Shown: piece by piece, positions 48,101 to 62,170 of the stretch | Position numbering within the stretch: the stretch's first letter is position 1 | How the letters are laid out: each line of letters begins with the position of its first letter | Assembly (NCBI GenBank): GCA_000231825.2 | Contig: JH720297.1 | Coordinates: 1,562,101-1,626,100 of the forward strand | Length of the DNA stretch: 64,000 bases | From: Tetrahymena elliotti 4EA | Lineage: Eukaryota; Ciliophora; Oligohymenophorea; Hymenostomatida; Tetrahymenidae | Direction: 5' to 3' | The notes under the pieces: model-generated | Seen by the model: only the letters and a program-made list of their open reading frames with translations | Told to the model about the DNA's origin: nothing | Database searches by the model: none | Made by a program: the position numbers and the translations under genes

Positions 48101-49667
48101 GTAAAAGGTTAAACTAAGAAATTAATAAATTAAAAGCATATTTAGACTATTTAAATTATATAATATGATTATTTTTTGTTAAATTATTTGCAAAAATCTT
48201 TGTGCTTGAGTCTTTATCTCCTTATTATCATTCCTTAATATTAATAGACAATTATCTTATTTTAATTTTAAGGTTTTTTTGATTTCTTTTTAAGATAAAA
48301 TTATTCCATTTTTAATTATTTAGTTTTTAGTTTACTAATTTTGTTAATGATAAAAGGTAAAATATATATTCTAGGGATAATTCTTAAAAATTAATTAAAA
48401 TATTTTAGATTTAACAATTTTCAAATTATAAATTTATTCTAATATTAATTTAAATATTCATAAATTCAAATATTATTTTGAGTTATTTGTTGATGAAGAA
48501 ATATCACATAAAAATAACTTATTTATTGAAAAGGTATTTAAAATTTAATTTAATAATAAAAATTTGAAAATATTTTATTGATTATTTGCATCATTTATTA
48601 TTACTAATTGTAAAAGATAACCACTATTTTTAAGCTTTCTAAATTTTAAACACTCATAATTAATCAATAATTTTATGTTATCTAATTGAGTATGTCGAAG
48701 CTAAAGTTAAATATTATTTTTATAATAGACTTATTTATAATATGTTTGTTGACATATAGTATTCATTACTTGTAAATTAAAAATCAATTAATAAATTTGG
48801 ATTAATTATTGCTATTTTTTAAATTATTAAACTTTAACATGAAAAATGCTTTTCATATTTAAATATATTTTGCTAAATCTTAATTTTTTCTTCTTTTTAT
48901 GATTAAATTAATTAAGATTTAATTTAAAAATAAAAAAGGGTTTATAATGTGCCTATTCATAATATTTTTATTTACACATATTATTGATAATAAAATTAAA
49001 TACATTTATTATTATTATTATTCATTTCAAGTTAAATAAGATAAATTTGAAAATATTTTATTAATAATGTTTTTTTAATTTTAAATTTTAATATGGAGTG
49101 ACTTTTAATAATTTTTATAAAGGCATATGACTCACTTAATTTTAGGTTTGTAAAATTTGAAATTCAGATATTAGTAAAAAATTAAAAAAGTATTTATCAT
49201 TAATTATTCATAATTTGCTAATAGATTAATACACTTTATTAATAGTAATATTTAGATTTATTTATTATCCTGTTTTTAAGTAAAATTAAATAAATTTGAA
49301 AATATTTCAGTAAATCATTATTTTATGTTTTAAATTTTAAGTTGAAGATAATATATCAAAATTTTTAAAAATATATGAGCATCCTTTCATTTAGTGCTTA
49401 TCTTATTCAAGCTTAAAACAGATTTAAGTTAAAATTCAAAAAATATTTATCATTTGCTGATTCAAAAAATATTTGCAAATGAGTATTGATCATTGATAAA
49501 AATTTGAATATAATTGATCTTATTTTGCTTATTTGTATTTATCATTCAATAATTGAAAATTAATAATTTATCTTTATTTATTCTATTTAAAATTAAGCAA
49601 TCAAAGATCAAACTAATTATCTCTCTCAACATTTATTTATAGATAGAAATAATTTTAATTTTACTGA
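45132..49667. other. 4.5-kb gene-poor AT-rich region
   Basis: The longest stretch without a recognisable gene. Both strands are extremely A+T-rich, with frequent TGA in all frames, and what open frames exist show only Phe/Ile/Lys/Asn bias. The part at 45.2-46.7 kb is somewhat less AT-extreme than the part at 47.0-49.6 kb. No tRNA-like, transposon-like or strong tandem repeat structure was seen. It may hold regulatory or origin sequence, or germline-limited DNA if the window is micronuclear. Confidence 0.5.
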
Positions 49668-52600
49668 ATGAGCAATAAAAATCAGTTAAATGGAGAGCTA
49701 GAATAAATTAATATGAGCTTTACTTTAACTGATGACTCTGAAAGCATAAAAATGAGTTAAAGTGATTAAAATGATATAATTTATAATATAGATTGTATAA
49801 GTGATTAGTCGTTACCTCAGTAACAATTTTAAAAGTTCATAAATGAGTAAGAAAATATTTTTGAAAAGCACAATATTTCAAGTATTCATGAGTAACCTTC
49901 AAGTTAAGAATAAAAGACACATCATTAAACTCAAATAACATTTGGAAAAGGCTTACCTACTTGCATGGAGTTAAATTAAGAAAAACTTATCATAGATAGT
50001 GGGTTAAATAAATCTTCTTTCAAGAATTATAAGTAGTATGTAGTGAACTTTGAAAAATTGTAAGATGAATAAAAGGTTAAGATGAAAAAGTAGACTGAAA
50101 ATGAATAAAATTCTCATAGCTGTATCACTGAAACCACAAACTTAAAAAGTAATTCTAGTGTTGTTAACATTAATAACAGTAATGCCGAAAAAATTTAAAA
50201 TAGAGATAAAAAACAAAATTAGTATGGCTAATCTAGCATTTAAATTATGAATAATAACAGCTAGTCAAATTTGAAGAGCAGCACTACTCATGATGAGACT
50301 CAAAGTACAAATATGATGACATGTATGCTTGAAAAAACATAAACAGAGTCTTTAGAGTTTTTAAAAAAGTAATTAATAATTTTACAATCAGAGAATGAAA
50401 GAATAACAATCCAACTCTCAGAAAAAGATCAAAAAATACAAGAAATGAAGAATAGTATGTCTGGTTTGAGATAAGGAGTTACTATTAGAGATTATGAATA
50501 GACTATTTCTAAATAAGCGATTGAATTAATTTAAATTAGGTAGAGTAATGAACAGTTATAAAAAGAAAATAAGTAATTGCAGTAGGAATTAGTTAAAAAT
50601 AGGGCTGAAGGTTTTCAAAAATATGAAGACCTTAAGAAGAATAATGAAGAATTATTAGAAGCTTATGAGGAAAAATTTTAATGTTAGATGGATTTGGTAA
50701 AAGAAAATTATCAAAAATAGATAAGCTCATTAGAGGTCAAACTCAAATAAGATTAATAAATGATTTTAGATCTCTAAATATCAAATGAAAACTAATACAA
50801 TAGAATCTAATAGCTAGAAAAAGAAAACTAGAAATTATAAGGAGAAAAAGATTAATTTTTAGAATTAAGTAATAAATATAAAGAATTGAAAGCTTTCTTT
50901 GAAGCATAGAATAAGCAAATAAAAAATATAAATCCTAATACTTAGTAATAAAATGATAATTTATCCTCAAATTAACAAAATTAAATTAATTGTAATAATA
51001 GTTTATCTATGAATCAATTAAATTCTGCCAAATTCCAAAAAAATATCAATTAGAATTAATAAAATAGTAACTAAACTTCAGTTGCAACCAATTAAAACCA
51101 AATAAGTAACTATGAAAATAATAATTCATTATCTTTTAATGATATTTAAAAACTTCTATAAAAGCAAGGATTAAGCTAAGAATAAACAGTAAGATTTAAA
51201 GAGAAGATAAATTCTTAGATTTAAAATATTTAAAATAATTAATCTAAAATATTGTCTCCCAGAGGTACCGATCACAGTCCTTAATAGAGTAGAGATAAAA
51301 ATATGAATTCTCTTTAAAATAAATCTGCTATTAAAAAATAAAAATCTTCTTTAGAAAATTAACCCTCACAAGATTAAAATGATCTGATAAAAAATAATTT
51401 TTAAACCTAAGGAAATTCAAATAACAGTAACAATATGAATCATATTGAGAGAACTAGTTCAAAAGGAGTGGAAAACAACAATATAAAAAAAGAATAGGAT
51501 TATTCAAATTTAAATAAAATATAGTAACAAAAATCATTTTAGTTAGAACTGGGATAAGCATAGGAAGCATAAAAATAGCTGTAATATTCCTATTCAACTT
51601 AAATTACTAAAAGAAATCATTATTTGTAATAAAATATTTCTCATAGACACTATCCTTCTTAGCTTAATTCAAATTAAAATCTCTCACATAATAAGAGCTG
51701 CGAAGAATATAACAGCCCTATGTCACATAGAGAAAACAGTAATTCTAAGAGTAGAATTGGAGCTACAGGAAATTAATCAATTATAAATTTAAATAATAGC
51801 TAATAGAAATAAATTGTAAATAATAAATCTAAAAAGGACTTGAATTCTTCAGGGAATCATGCAGAAACAAATATATTTTAACATGAAACAATAAAAGAAT
51901 ACCTTTCTCCTTAGATAAACTAGACAATTTCTAATTACAGAGATAATAATTATAAAGCAGTTAATAAATATTTATAATAGAAAAAAAAGAAAGGAATAAA
52001 TTCATAAGAATAGCATTCATTTTATAATACTATTAATACAAACTCTAGCTCTAATTCTCTTTTAATTTCTTCAACAAGTAAAACCTAAATTTAGGATTCT
52101 ATTCCAAATAGTTTTTAATAAAATAAAATAAATTAGAAATCTCGAACTAATATAAATTAAACTTAAATATCTCACCCCTCAAGCTCATTTATAAATGATA
52201 GATAACAATCAATTAATGAAGAATAAAGAAATAATTCAAACAATATCAAAACTTCACAATAAAAAATGGCTAAGTCTTTTTCTAACTAACAATTAATTAA
52301 TTAGCAATAGTTAATTCATTAGCAGTAAAGTAATCTAAATAAACAAAAGACAGGAGCCTAATCATTTTAATAATAAGTAGGTAGAATTCCTCTCCCTTAT
52401 TAAACTCACTCATAATCTATTTAAAACGCAGAAGGGCAAGAAACTTACTCACCTAGAATAAATACTAGTAGATCTACAAACGCAAATAAAAATAACTTAA
52501 CTGCGTAGAAGCTATAAGAAAAGTAAGCAACTCATTAACTCTCTTCTCGTTAAATGACTGAATCTCCATAAATAAAAAGATAAGATAGAAGTGCTTCAAA

Positions 52601-52832
52601 TAGTAATTTTAAGAGTTTTGAATTAGAAAATGAAATTCCCTAAAAATAAAATAAAAATTCTACTTTTACATAAATAAATAGTGGATAGCAGCAATAAAAT
52701 AATTCATTGAATAAATAACTAATTTAAATTAATAAAGCAAGTGTTTTATCTAAAATAAAAAGCTAAATTTAACAGTAGCAACAACAATAATAATACTAAG
52801 AATAAAGTAACTAAGAAATTGTTGATATTTGA
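49668..52832 (+). CDS. Large intronless Q/N/S-rich protein with a central coiled coil (1054 aa)
   Basis: ATG 49668 to TGA 52830-52832, 1055 codons with no intron and hundreds of TAA/TAG glutamines. Residues about 1-215 are acidic and S/N/Q-rich. Residues about 217-425 form a heptad-rich coiled coil (FLKKQLIILQSENERITIQL, YEEKFQCQMDLVKENYQKQI, QQLEKENQKLQGEKDQFLEL). Residues about 430-1050 are low-complexity Q/N/S with scattered basic and SP sites (KILSPRGTDHSP, YSPRINTSRSTNANK), and the end is KIKSQIQQQQQQQYQEQSNQ. I recognise no family. The architecture suggests a cytoskeletal, centrosomal or RNP-granule scaffold, which is inference only. Confidence 0.82.
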
Positions 52833-53320
52833 ATTAGAAATATTTTTGAATTAATAATAATTTCTCAATTTCAACAAAAAAATACTCAGCAAAAAATTCA
52901 GTAGCTTCTCAATTATCTCTTCATTTCTATATTTAAACAATGAATTAAAAATAAATAAAAATAATTATTAAAAAAATTGAAATAAATTTTATTTCATATT
53001 AGTTCTAATTTATTTTGTTAAATATAATAAGATCATTATTTTGTAAATAAAATTACTGTAAAAAATTATTTAATTGAAAAAATGTTTGATTATATTTATT
53101 TCATAAACTTTTTATTTTAAATTAAAAAGTAAAATAATATTTTTTATCTTAAAAAAAATGAATGCTCTCAATATTTGTAAAAAAAGCCCTTTGATTATAG
53201 AGTATGAGTTAGCATTTAAATTAAGTTGAAATATATAATATTTGCTATCTATTTAATAATAATAGATAAGGGAAAGCATGAAGAAAGAAACAAAAATCTA
53301 TTTATTTTTTCAAAGCTAAA
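52833..53320. other. AT-rich intergenic region
   Basis: About 0.5 kb between two plus-strand genes, with no recognisable coding segment. Confidence 0.5.
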
Positions 53321-56300
53321 ATGCTTAACTGTTTAAAAAGAAGTTTGTATGATATTTTATATGAAAAATTTTAGGTTTAACCTTAATGTTAAAGTATTTC
53401 TATTTTGATACTTTTTCTAATTCTTATCTTCATCAAAGAAGAAAATTTTTGTGGAGATAACAAACAAACTCTTATATTTTTTGTATTTATTTTTGAGGTA
53501 CATCAAATGATAGCAAATAAAAACTACTTGGTTAGTAATAAGATATTCTTATCATTTTCCTTCTATGAATTAGTAAAATTTGATATTAAGTGAGTAAATA
53601 AATTGTAAATCAAAGTTATTCAAAGAAATTAAATATCATCATAAAGCAATAAGAATTCATTAAAAAAATTTTTATTTTTCTAATAAGCTTAATTTTCTTA
53701 ATCTAATTAAAAGATATTCAAAACATAATAATTCCTCTTATTTGAAGTTCAATATGACCTAAATTTTAGTGAAGTTACAAAAAGTACTTATTTACCTGGC
53801 TATTAGTAAAATATTTTAATTGTATCTCAACCACCTTAAAATAATATTAAATAGCATGTTTTTGTGAGAGTTTCTAGAGTTTTTAAGATATAGAGAAGTT
53901 TTAATAGTATGTAGGAATGAGTTAAGATGATTTCAAACTCGAAGTTGGAAATTATTAATGCACTGTAGAAGCAAACCTTATTGTGAAGAATAGTAATGAA
54001 ATACTTAGAGAGTATGATTTCAAAGCTAAATATTTAATAAATTGATAATAATAACTTTTTTTAAAAAGGAAAAATGAAATATTCATCAATAATTATGATT
54101 AATTGATAAGAAGTGTGAAAAGTTAAGATTAAATTGGATTTGTTTTGAGAGATAGCGATGATTCTATAAAAATAAAAGGATTTTATTTGATGTATAGTGA
54201 ATCTTTAAAAGATATATTGTCTTCTGCTTCAGTTACTGCGTAAGTTAAATTCATTTTCAAAAATAAAAACTTAATAGATTCATTTTTTTAATGTAATCTT
54301 TTTAACCAGAATAAATTGCATTGAAGTTAAAATAGAGGACTAAACAACTAAAAAAAGAATACTTTAGAGTTGTTCAAAAGGTTAATGGAAAGATCCTTTA
54401 TATAATAATGAATGTAGAAGCTGCATTCCAGGATGTGATGCATGCTCAAAAAAAAATGAATGTGATACATGTGCAAAAGGATAATTAAATTAACCTGATA
54501 AAACATGTGAACCAACTTGTAGATCTGGATAATCTACAGGATTATTTACACCAAATACATGCTCTGGATGTGGAAGTACTTGTAGTTGCTCATTCCTTAT
54601 TAGAAATTGCGATTCTTGCCAAAATTCTTCTTAAAAAGTATATGATGTAAAGAACATTTGTGCAAGCTGTGATAATGTAGATGGATACTATCCTTCTGGA
54701 AAATTCTGTTATAGATGTGACTATTCATGTTTGAGATGTGATGGAGCTAGCTCAAGTAACTGTATATCTTGTAAGTAAGATCTACTGTATTATGTAGATA
54801 CTAGAGTTTGCAAATATCAATAAGTATGTGATTCAAAATACTACTTAAGTGGAGTTCAATGTAAACCTTGCGAAAATAATTGCGAAACCTGTACTACAGC
54901 TACAGAGTGTATAACTTGCAAAGCTGGTTACTTATATTATCCAAACAAAACTTGTGGGTCATGCCTAGAAAAAGGTTATTACAAGGATTTAGTCTAAAAA
55001 AAATGCGTATTATGTAATGCTACTTTAAATTGTAGTGAATGTTTGGATTCTACTTCTTGTACTGCTTGTTAACCAAATTTTTATTTTTATTAAAATCAAA
55101 ATACATGTAAAACTTGTATAAGTGGGTATTATGTAAAAAATTAATAATGCTTAATATGCGATACTAATTGCAAAACTTGTACTAATACTAGTACATAATG
55201 TACTAGCTGTAGTACTGGAAAATATCTTTATTCACCAACTAAATCATGTATAGCTTGTACTAATGATGGAGTTTTCATTGATCTTCCTAATAATGCTTGT
55301 GTTGACTGCGATCCAAGCCTTAACTGTTAGAAATGCAGTGATATTAAAACTTGCACTAAATGTTTAAATGCAAATTAATACATATATGATTCAGGGAAAT
55401 GTGATACATGCGTTAGTGGGTTTTATATTGTTAATACAAATTGTAAAGCTTGCAACTCATCTTTAAATTGTGCTACTTGCAATAATTCAACTTCATGCTT
55501 AATTTGTAAATCTAATTTTTACTTAGATTCTGTAAATAATATTTGCATTAAATGTGATTAAGATGGGCAATATATTAATGGATTGTAATGCAACTATTGT
55601 AATTCCTCCTTGAACTGTAAAACTTGCTCTAATGGAACAACTTGCAATACTTGTAATATTGGTAAATATTTATATCCTTCAAACTCTAAATGTGACTCTT
55701 GTGTAAGCGGATATTTTATTTAAGGAACCGATTGTAAGTTATGCAATAGTAGCTTAAATTGTTAAAGTTGCGGAGATTCTATTTCTTGCTTAACTTGCTT
55801 GCCAAATTTTTATTTAGACTAAAATAAAATTTGTGTTAAATGTGAATAACCAGATTAATATAAAGATAATACTTAATGTAAAGTATGCACTCCTTCTTTA
55901 AATTGTTCAACTTGTAAAAATGGAACTTAGTGCTAAACATGTTAACCAACTTTCTATCTCGACGCTAAAACATAAGTTTGTGTAAAATGTAATCTTGATG
56001 GTTAGTATATTGACACAACAAACTGTAATTATTGTAATCCTTCTTTGAATTGTAAGACCTGTTCAAATTCATCTACTTGTAATAATTGTAACTCTGGTTA
56101 ATTCCTTTATCCTCTTCAAGCTAAATGTGATGCTTGTATAGATGGTTATTTTACTTCGAACACAGATTGTAAAGTTTGTAATAATACTATAAATTGTAAA
56201 ACTTGTGGAGATTTTAATACTTGCTTAACTTGCTAAACGAATTATTTTTTAGATTAAAATAATGTTTGTGTAAAATGTGATTAACCTGGATAATTTATCT

Positions 56301-59300
56301 TTAACAACATTTAATGTAAAATTTGTACCCCATCTTTGAATTGTGCAACTTGTTAGAATGCATCTTAGTGTTTAACTTGTAAACCTAACTTCTATTTAGA
56401 TGATAAAGATTAAAAAAATGTCTGTGTAAAGTGTGATTAACCTGGATAATTTATTCTTAATAATACGTAATGTAGAGAATGTACTCCTTATTTGAATTGT
56501 GCAACCTGCTAAAATGCAAGCTCATGTCTAACATGTCAAAATACCTTTTATCTTGATGTTAAAACACAGTCTTGTATAAAATGTAATATTGATGGATAGT
56601 TTATAGATTCTCCTAACTGTTAATATTGCAATCCATCATTGAACTGTAAAGGCTGTTCTAATGCAACAACATGTAATACATGTAATATTGGTTAATATCT
56701 TTATCCTAACAAAGCAAAATGTGATTAATGTATAGATGGCTATTTTATTTAAAATACTGATTGCAAAGTTTGTAATAATAATTTAAATTGTAAGACATGT
56801 GATAACTTTACTACTTGTAAAACATGTGTTGATAACTACTTTTTAGATCCAAATAATGTTTGTGTTAAATGTGATTAAGATGGGCAATTTATTAGTAATT
56901 TAAATTGTTTACCCTGCACACCAGGATTTAATTGTAAAGCATGCAAAGAAGCTAACAAATGTTTTTCTTGTTTTAATAACTTCTATTTAGATATTAATAG
57001 CAAATGTGTAGATTGCAATAATAATGGGGAATATAAAAATGGATAAAACTGCTATGAATGCAATCCATCACTATAGTGCTTAAAATGCCTAGATGGGAAT
57101 TCGTGCTCTGATTGTGATTAATCTAAAAGCTTATATTTATATATTTAAGAGGATAAAAGATGTGGAGTTTGTGTAGATGGATACTACAAAAATATAGGAA
57201 ATTGTATTTAATGTGAGGCAAATAGATATTGTTAAACATGCTCAAATAATACAGATTGTATTACTTGCTAAAATTCTTATTTCTTAGATAAAAATAAAAA
57301 ATGTGTAGAATGTAAACTAGATGGTTAATTTATAGATCAAACAAATTGTTTAGATTGCAATAGTTCACTTAATTGCAAAACTTGTAGTAATGGTTCTTCT
57401 TGCAACACTTGCTTTTCTTCTCAATATCTAATTAATAACACCTCTTGTGTAAATTGTACAGATGATGGATATTTTATTTCTGAGAATAAATATTGTTTAC
57501 CTTGTAATCCTGATTTAAATTGTTAAAAGTGTTCTTAATTTTCAAAATGTGATACATGCCCAATTAGTAAGTTTTTATATCCTGATGGACATTGTGGAGA
57601 ATGCACAGAAGAAGGATTTTATCTAGATCCTGATTAAATTAATTGCAGATATTGTACTAAGGAGCTAAATTGTAAAACATGCTCTAATAGCATAAGATGT
57701 TAAACTTGTAATGACTCTGATTTTTTATATCAAACTGGTAAATGCGATAAGTGTGTAGATGGATATTATATAGATTAATGGTAATGCCTTAAATGTAGTG
57801 ATTCAATAAATTGCCTAACATGTTAAAATGGAAATAAATGTTCAACTTGCTAAAATAATTATTATCTTGATTCAAAAAGCCAAGAATGTGTTAACTGTGA
57901 CTAAGATTTACAGTACAGAGATGGTTTAAATTGTTTATATTGTAATCCTCTTTTAAATTGTAAGACTTGTATTAACTAATCTGAATGTCTGACATGTTAT
58001 AATGATAAATACTTTTATATCTAGAGTGCAAAATGTGATACTTGTATAGAAGATGGAGTTTTTAAATTCAATGAAAAATGTATTCCTTGTACTTAGAATC
58101 TTAAGTGTTAAACTTGCTTAGATAATAAATCATGTTAGACTTGTTAGAATGGCTTATTTTTATATGAAGATGGACATTGTGATACCTGCAAAGAAGAGGG
58201 ATTTTATATTAGTGGGGATAAATGCTTAAAATGCACAGCTGTTTATAATTGTAAAACATGTTAAAAAGAAAATGAATGCCTTACATGCTTTGTAAATGAT
58301 TTTCTATATTAAAGTGGTAAATGTGATTTATGCAAAGAAAATGGAGTATTTTAATCTCCTCCTAATTGTTTTGCATGCAATCCTTTATTTAATTGTTTGG
58401 CCTGCTAAGATGGTAATAGTTGTTCTAGCTGTGCTTTGTAGAATCACTATATTGATGAAATAACTTTAAAATGTGGTGAATGCTTAGATGGGTATTATGT
58501 TGATGGAATATATTGCAAAAAGTGCAATTAGACAATCAATTGCAAAACCTGTTTAAATGCAAATTCTTGTGAAACATGCAATAATGGTTATTTTTTATAT
58601 AAGAATTAATAATGTGTGGAATGTAAATAAGATGGCGTATTTGTTGATAATACTAATTGTTTAGATTGCAATTCATAGCTTAACTGCCAAACATGTGATA
58701 ATTCTAGTTCATGCTAAACTTGCTAAGATTAATTTTACTTATATGATGTAGGCAAATGTGATTAATGTATTGATGGTTTTTATATTGAAAATTCAAAGTT
58801 ATGTAAAAAGTGTAATGATTTTATAAATTGCTTAACTTGTCCTAATTTTTCTACATGCTCAACATGTCCACCTCATCTTAAGCTATTAGAGGATAAGACT
58901 TGTGATGAATGTAGGCCAGGTTCTTTTGTTTAAAATGAAAAATGTTTTAAATGCAATTAAATGATTAATTGCAAAACCTGTTCAAATATAAACACTTGTG
59001 ATACTTGCCTTGATAATTATTACCTAGATAATTCTTTATAATGTGTTGTTTGCAATTTAAATGGGTAATATATTGATGGAACTAATTGTTAATTATGTCC
59101 TAGTAATTTAAATTGCTTAACTTGTAGTGTAGGAACAAAATGTGATACATGTGATGTAAATAATTATCTCTATGATGATGGATATTGCTCTAGTTGCATT
59201 GATGGGTATTTTATTTAAGGTACTACAAAATGTAAAAAATGCAATGACTAAATAAATTGCCAAACTTGTTAAGATTTTAGTACATGTAATTCTTGTAAAC

Positions 59301-62170
59301 CAACTTTTTATCTTCATGTTGATAATACTTGTAAGGTTTGCAATGAGGGATTCTATATAGATAATAATTAAATACATTGCTATTAGTGTAATCCAAAATT
59401 AAATTGCAAAACATGTAAAAATGATTAATCATGTGTCAATTGCTAAGATAATTACTATCTAGATGATAATTAAATTTGTGTGCCTTGCAATTTAGATGGC
59501 TAATATATTAAAGATGGCTTTTATTGTAAACTTTGTAATTCTGTTATGGGATGTTTTACTTGTAAAGATGGTAGTAGTTGTGAGACATGTAAAGATAATT
59601 TGATACTCATGTAAGATAAAACATGTAAATAAACTTGTGATGATACATATTATGAGGAATAAATAGGTATAAAAAGATGTTTACCTTGTCATTAAACTTG
59701 CTATTCTTGTAGCGGTCCTCTAAATAACCATTGTAAATCTTGTAAAAGTGGAGTTTATCTAAGATAAGATGGAACTTGTGGAGATTGTTTACCTTAAAAT
59801 TCTGCTTATGTTGATCCTAAGAATAATAGTTTATGTAATAAATGTGACCCATCTTGCTTAGAGTGTTCAAATAATTCAAAAAACGATTGTACAAAATGCA
59901 TAACAGGATAATTTATTCTAGAAGATGGATCATGTGGTATTTGTCCCACTGATAACTTTTTTATAGATTAAATTAAATGCAAAAGCTGTCATAATACTTG
60001 TAAAAATTGTAAAGATAAAACAAATTTAGGCTGTATAAATTGTGCAAGTAATTTATATTTTCTAAATTAGAAATGCTAGGTATGCCCTTCTGAATTTTAC
60101 TTTGTTAAAGATGATAAATTTTGTTTAGGATGTCATTAAACTTGTAAGACATGCAAAGGTGAAACTTAAAACGACTGTGATAGTTGTATTGACTAATATA
60201 ATTTTAATAAAAACTAATTATGTGTGAAATGTTAAACATTAAATTCTCAATTTATTGATACTGATAAAATTTGCAAAGATTGCTCAGCTAATTGCTTAAC
60301 ATGTTTTGGAGAAGAAGAGAATAAGTGTTCAACATGTAAAACTAATTTCTATTTTGATAAAGAAAATAAATGTAATATTTGTGATGTAGATAATAGATAC
60401 TTTATTTAAGGGATTTATTGTAAATAATGTGATTAAACTTGTTAAACATGCATAGATGAATCACCTTTAGGATGTAAAAAATGTGCTTAAAGTTTTAGTA
60501 AACATCCAGATGGTTTATGTAAAATGTGTTAAATTAACAATGGATATTATCAGCTTGATAACTAATGTTTAAATTGTGGATACTAATGCAAATAGTGTAC
60601 CTCAAATAGTGTTTGTATTAAATGTAATGATAATTTTTATCTTGAAAATGGAATTTGCCTTGACTGTAAATTAGAATACAGTCTAGTGTCAATTAATGGG
60701 TAATGCTATAAATGTGATCCAAGTTGTAAGTAATGCAATGATGTAAATAATACAGATTGTATGATTTGCTAAGAGGGGACATATTTTGCTAATCATCCTT
60801 CAATTTCAGGAAAGTAAATATGCAGAAAATGTATAACAGAAGGTGAATATATTGATGGAGATTAATGTAAAGAATGTAGTAAATAAATAAATTGTGTTGC
60901 CTGTAAAGATTTTAATACATGTACTAAGTGTTAGAATAATTAATATATTTTTGAAGATGGAAAATGTGGCATTTGTCCTCCAGAAAATTTCTATGTCACA
61001 TAAGATAGATGCAAGCCTTGTACCTAGAAATTCAATTGTAAAACTTGTTCAAATGAATTTAGTTGTAATGATTGCAATGAAAAATTTTATTATCAAAATA
61101 AAATTTGTAATAATTGTGATTCTGATTGCTAAACTTGTTATGGGCGACTAAATACAGAATGTAATACGTGCATTAAAGGAAAGTATTTTCTTCAAGGAGA
61201 CGAGAAAAAAATATGTAAAACATGCCCATAATTAACTTATTATATTGATACTTAATTTGATCAATGTTTAAAGTGTTTTGCCACTTGTTTAAAATGCAAA
61301 AATGGAACCTAATATGGTTGCACATAGTGCTTAAAAGGATTATCGCTCTTTGAAGATGGGTAATGTAAAGTTTGTCCCACCGAAGGATATTACTTAGATG
61401 AAAAAACTAATTAATGTTTTAAATGTCATGAGACTTGTAAGCATTGCTTAGGAACTCTTGAAACTGATTGCTTAGACTGTTATTTATATAATTATTTGAT
61501 AGTAAAAAATTCCTTCTCAAACACAGGTATCTGTCTTCCATGTCATCAAGATTGTGAAACTTGTAAAGGTGATAAAAGAAATGAATGCTTAACATGTAGA
61601 ATAAAGTATAGTTTTTTTGATGAAAATAACATATGTAGTCGCTGCCATGATGATTGCTCTTAATGTAGTGGTCCTTTAAATACTTAATGCATCAAATGCA
61701 GAAAATAAGATTTTTATATTTAGTAAGGAACCAATTTATGTGATTAGTGTGGATCAAATAAATATAATGATGGATATCGCTGCTTTAATTGTGTATAAAA
61801 AAATTGTTTAAAATGTTCAAGTGAAAAAGTTTGCACTTTATGTGAAAAACCTTATAAGCTTACAGTAGATAAATCTGCATGTGGTTAATGTGAATAAGAT
61901 TAATGCTATGATGAATTAAATTTCTGTCAAATTTGTAAAGAAAATTGTTTAGCAAAATGTCCAAAAATCTAAGAAAAGCCATGTAAGTCTTGTGATGCTA
62001 AATTAACATTAGTTGTAGAACAAAAATGTCAAAATGGCTACATAGAAAACGGAGAATGCAAAAAAGCTTCTGAAAAAGTAACTACTTCTAAGATGGTTAT
62101 AATAGGAGGCCTATTTGTTTTTATCACATTTTTGACATCTTTTAAGTACATTCCTCTGCTAAAACCTTGA
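53321..62170 (+). CDS. Giant cysteine-rich repeat surface protein (furin/growth-factor-receptor-like repeats)
   Basis: The last exon, 54310-62170, is a single open frame of about 2620 codons ending at TGA 62168-62170. Upstream exons include 54069-54239 (FINNYDQLIRSVKSQDQIGF), joined to 54310 by a clean intron (ACT GC|A), and an exon of roughly 53740-54011 (EVQYDLNFSEVTKSTYLPGY; FKLEVGNYQCTVEANLIVKN). A hydrophobic segment near 53405 (ILILFLILIFI) could be the signal sequence; the start at 53321 is a guess. The repeat region carries some 50 units of LNCxTCxNxTxCxTC type, each with paired CxxC motifs. Near the C-terminus is one transmembrane helix (MVIIGGLFVFITFLTSF) and a very short tail. Similar proteins form large families in Tetrahymena and are presumed to be cell-surface or secreted; ligand and role are unknown. 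Confidence 0.8.
54390..62030 (+). repeat. Coding tandem repeat, about 52 codons (156 bp) per unit
   Basis: Units show near-identical landmarks. For example, ttaacctggataattta occurs at 56281 and 56437, exactly 156 bp apart, with flanking CVKCDQPGQF and LNCATC in both. Units of alternating sub-types (CNYCNPSLNCKTCSN and CKVCN..LNCKTCGD) suggest a higher-order dimer of roughly 100 codons in the part 55.5-56.9 kb. Units near both ends are more diverged. Confidence 0.75.

Noticed and set aside
45132..49667. Hidden genes in the gene-poor region
   Set aside because: Open frames there are short and show only AT-driven residue bias, with TGA in all frames and no conserved motif.
53740..54069. Frameshift in the N-terminal part of the cysteine-rich protein
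   Set aside because: The frame change can be explained by an intron of about 65 bp (donor GTAAAATATT near 53811), and the next junction (AGAGA|GTATGA to GAAAAATG) is a clean intron, so no frameshift is claimed.
59117..59377. 86-aa minus-strand ORF, Ile/Thr-rich
   Set aside because: Antisense of the cysteine-repeat exon, which is open over 7.8 kb.
54310..62170. CRISPR-like or DNA-level satellite reading of the regular repeats
   Set aside because: The periodicity is in codons, with conserved cysteines and variable synonymous positions; this is a eukaryotic coding repeat.
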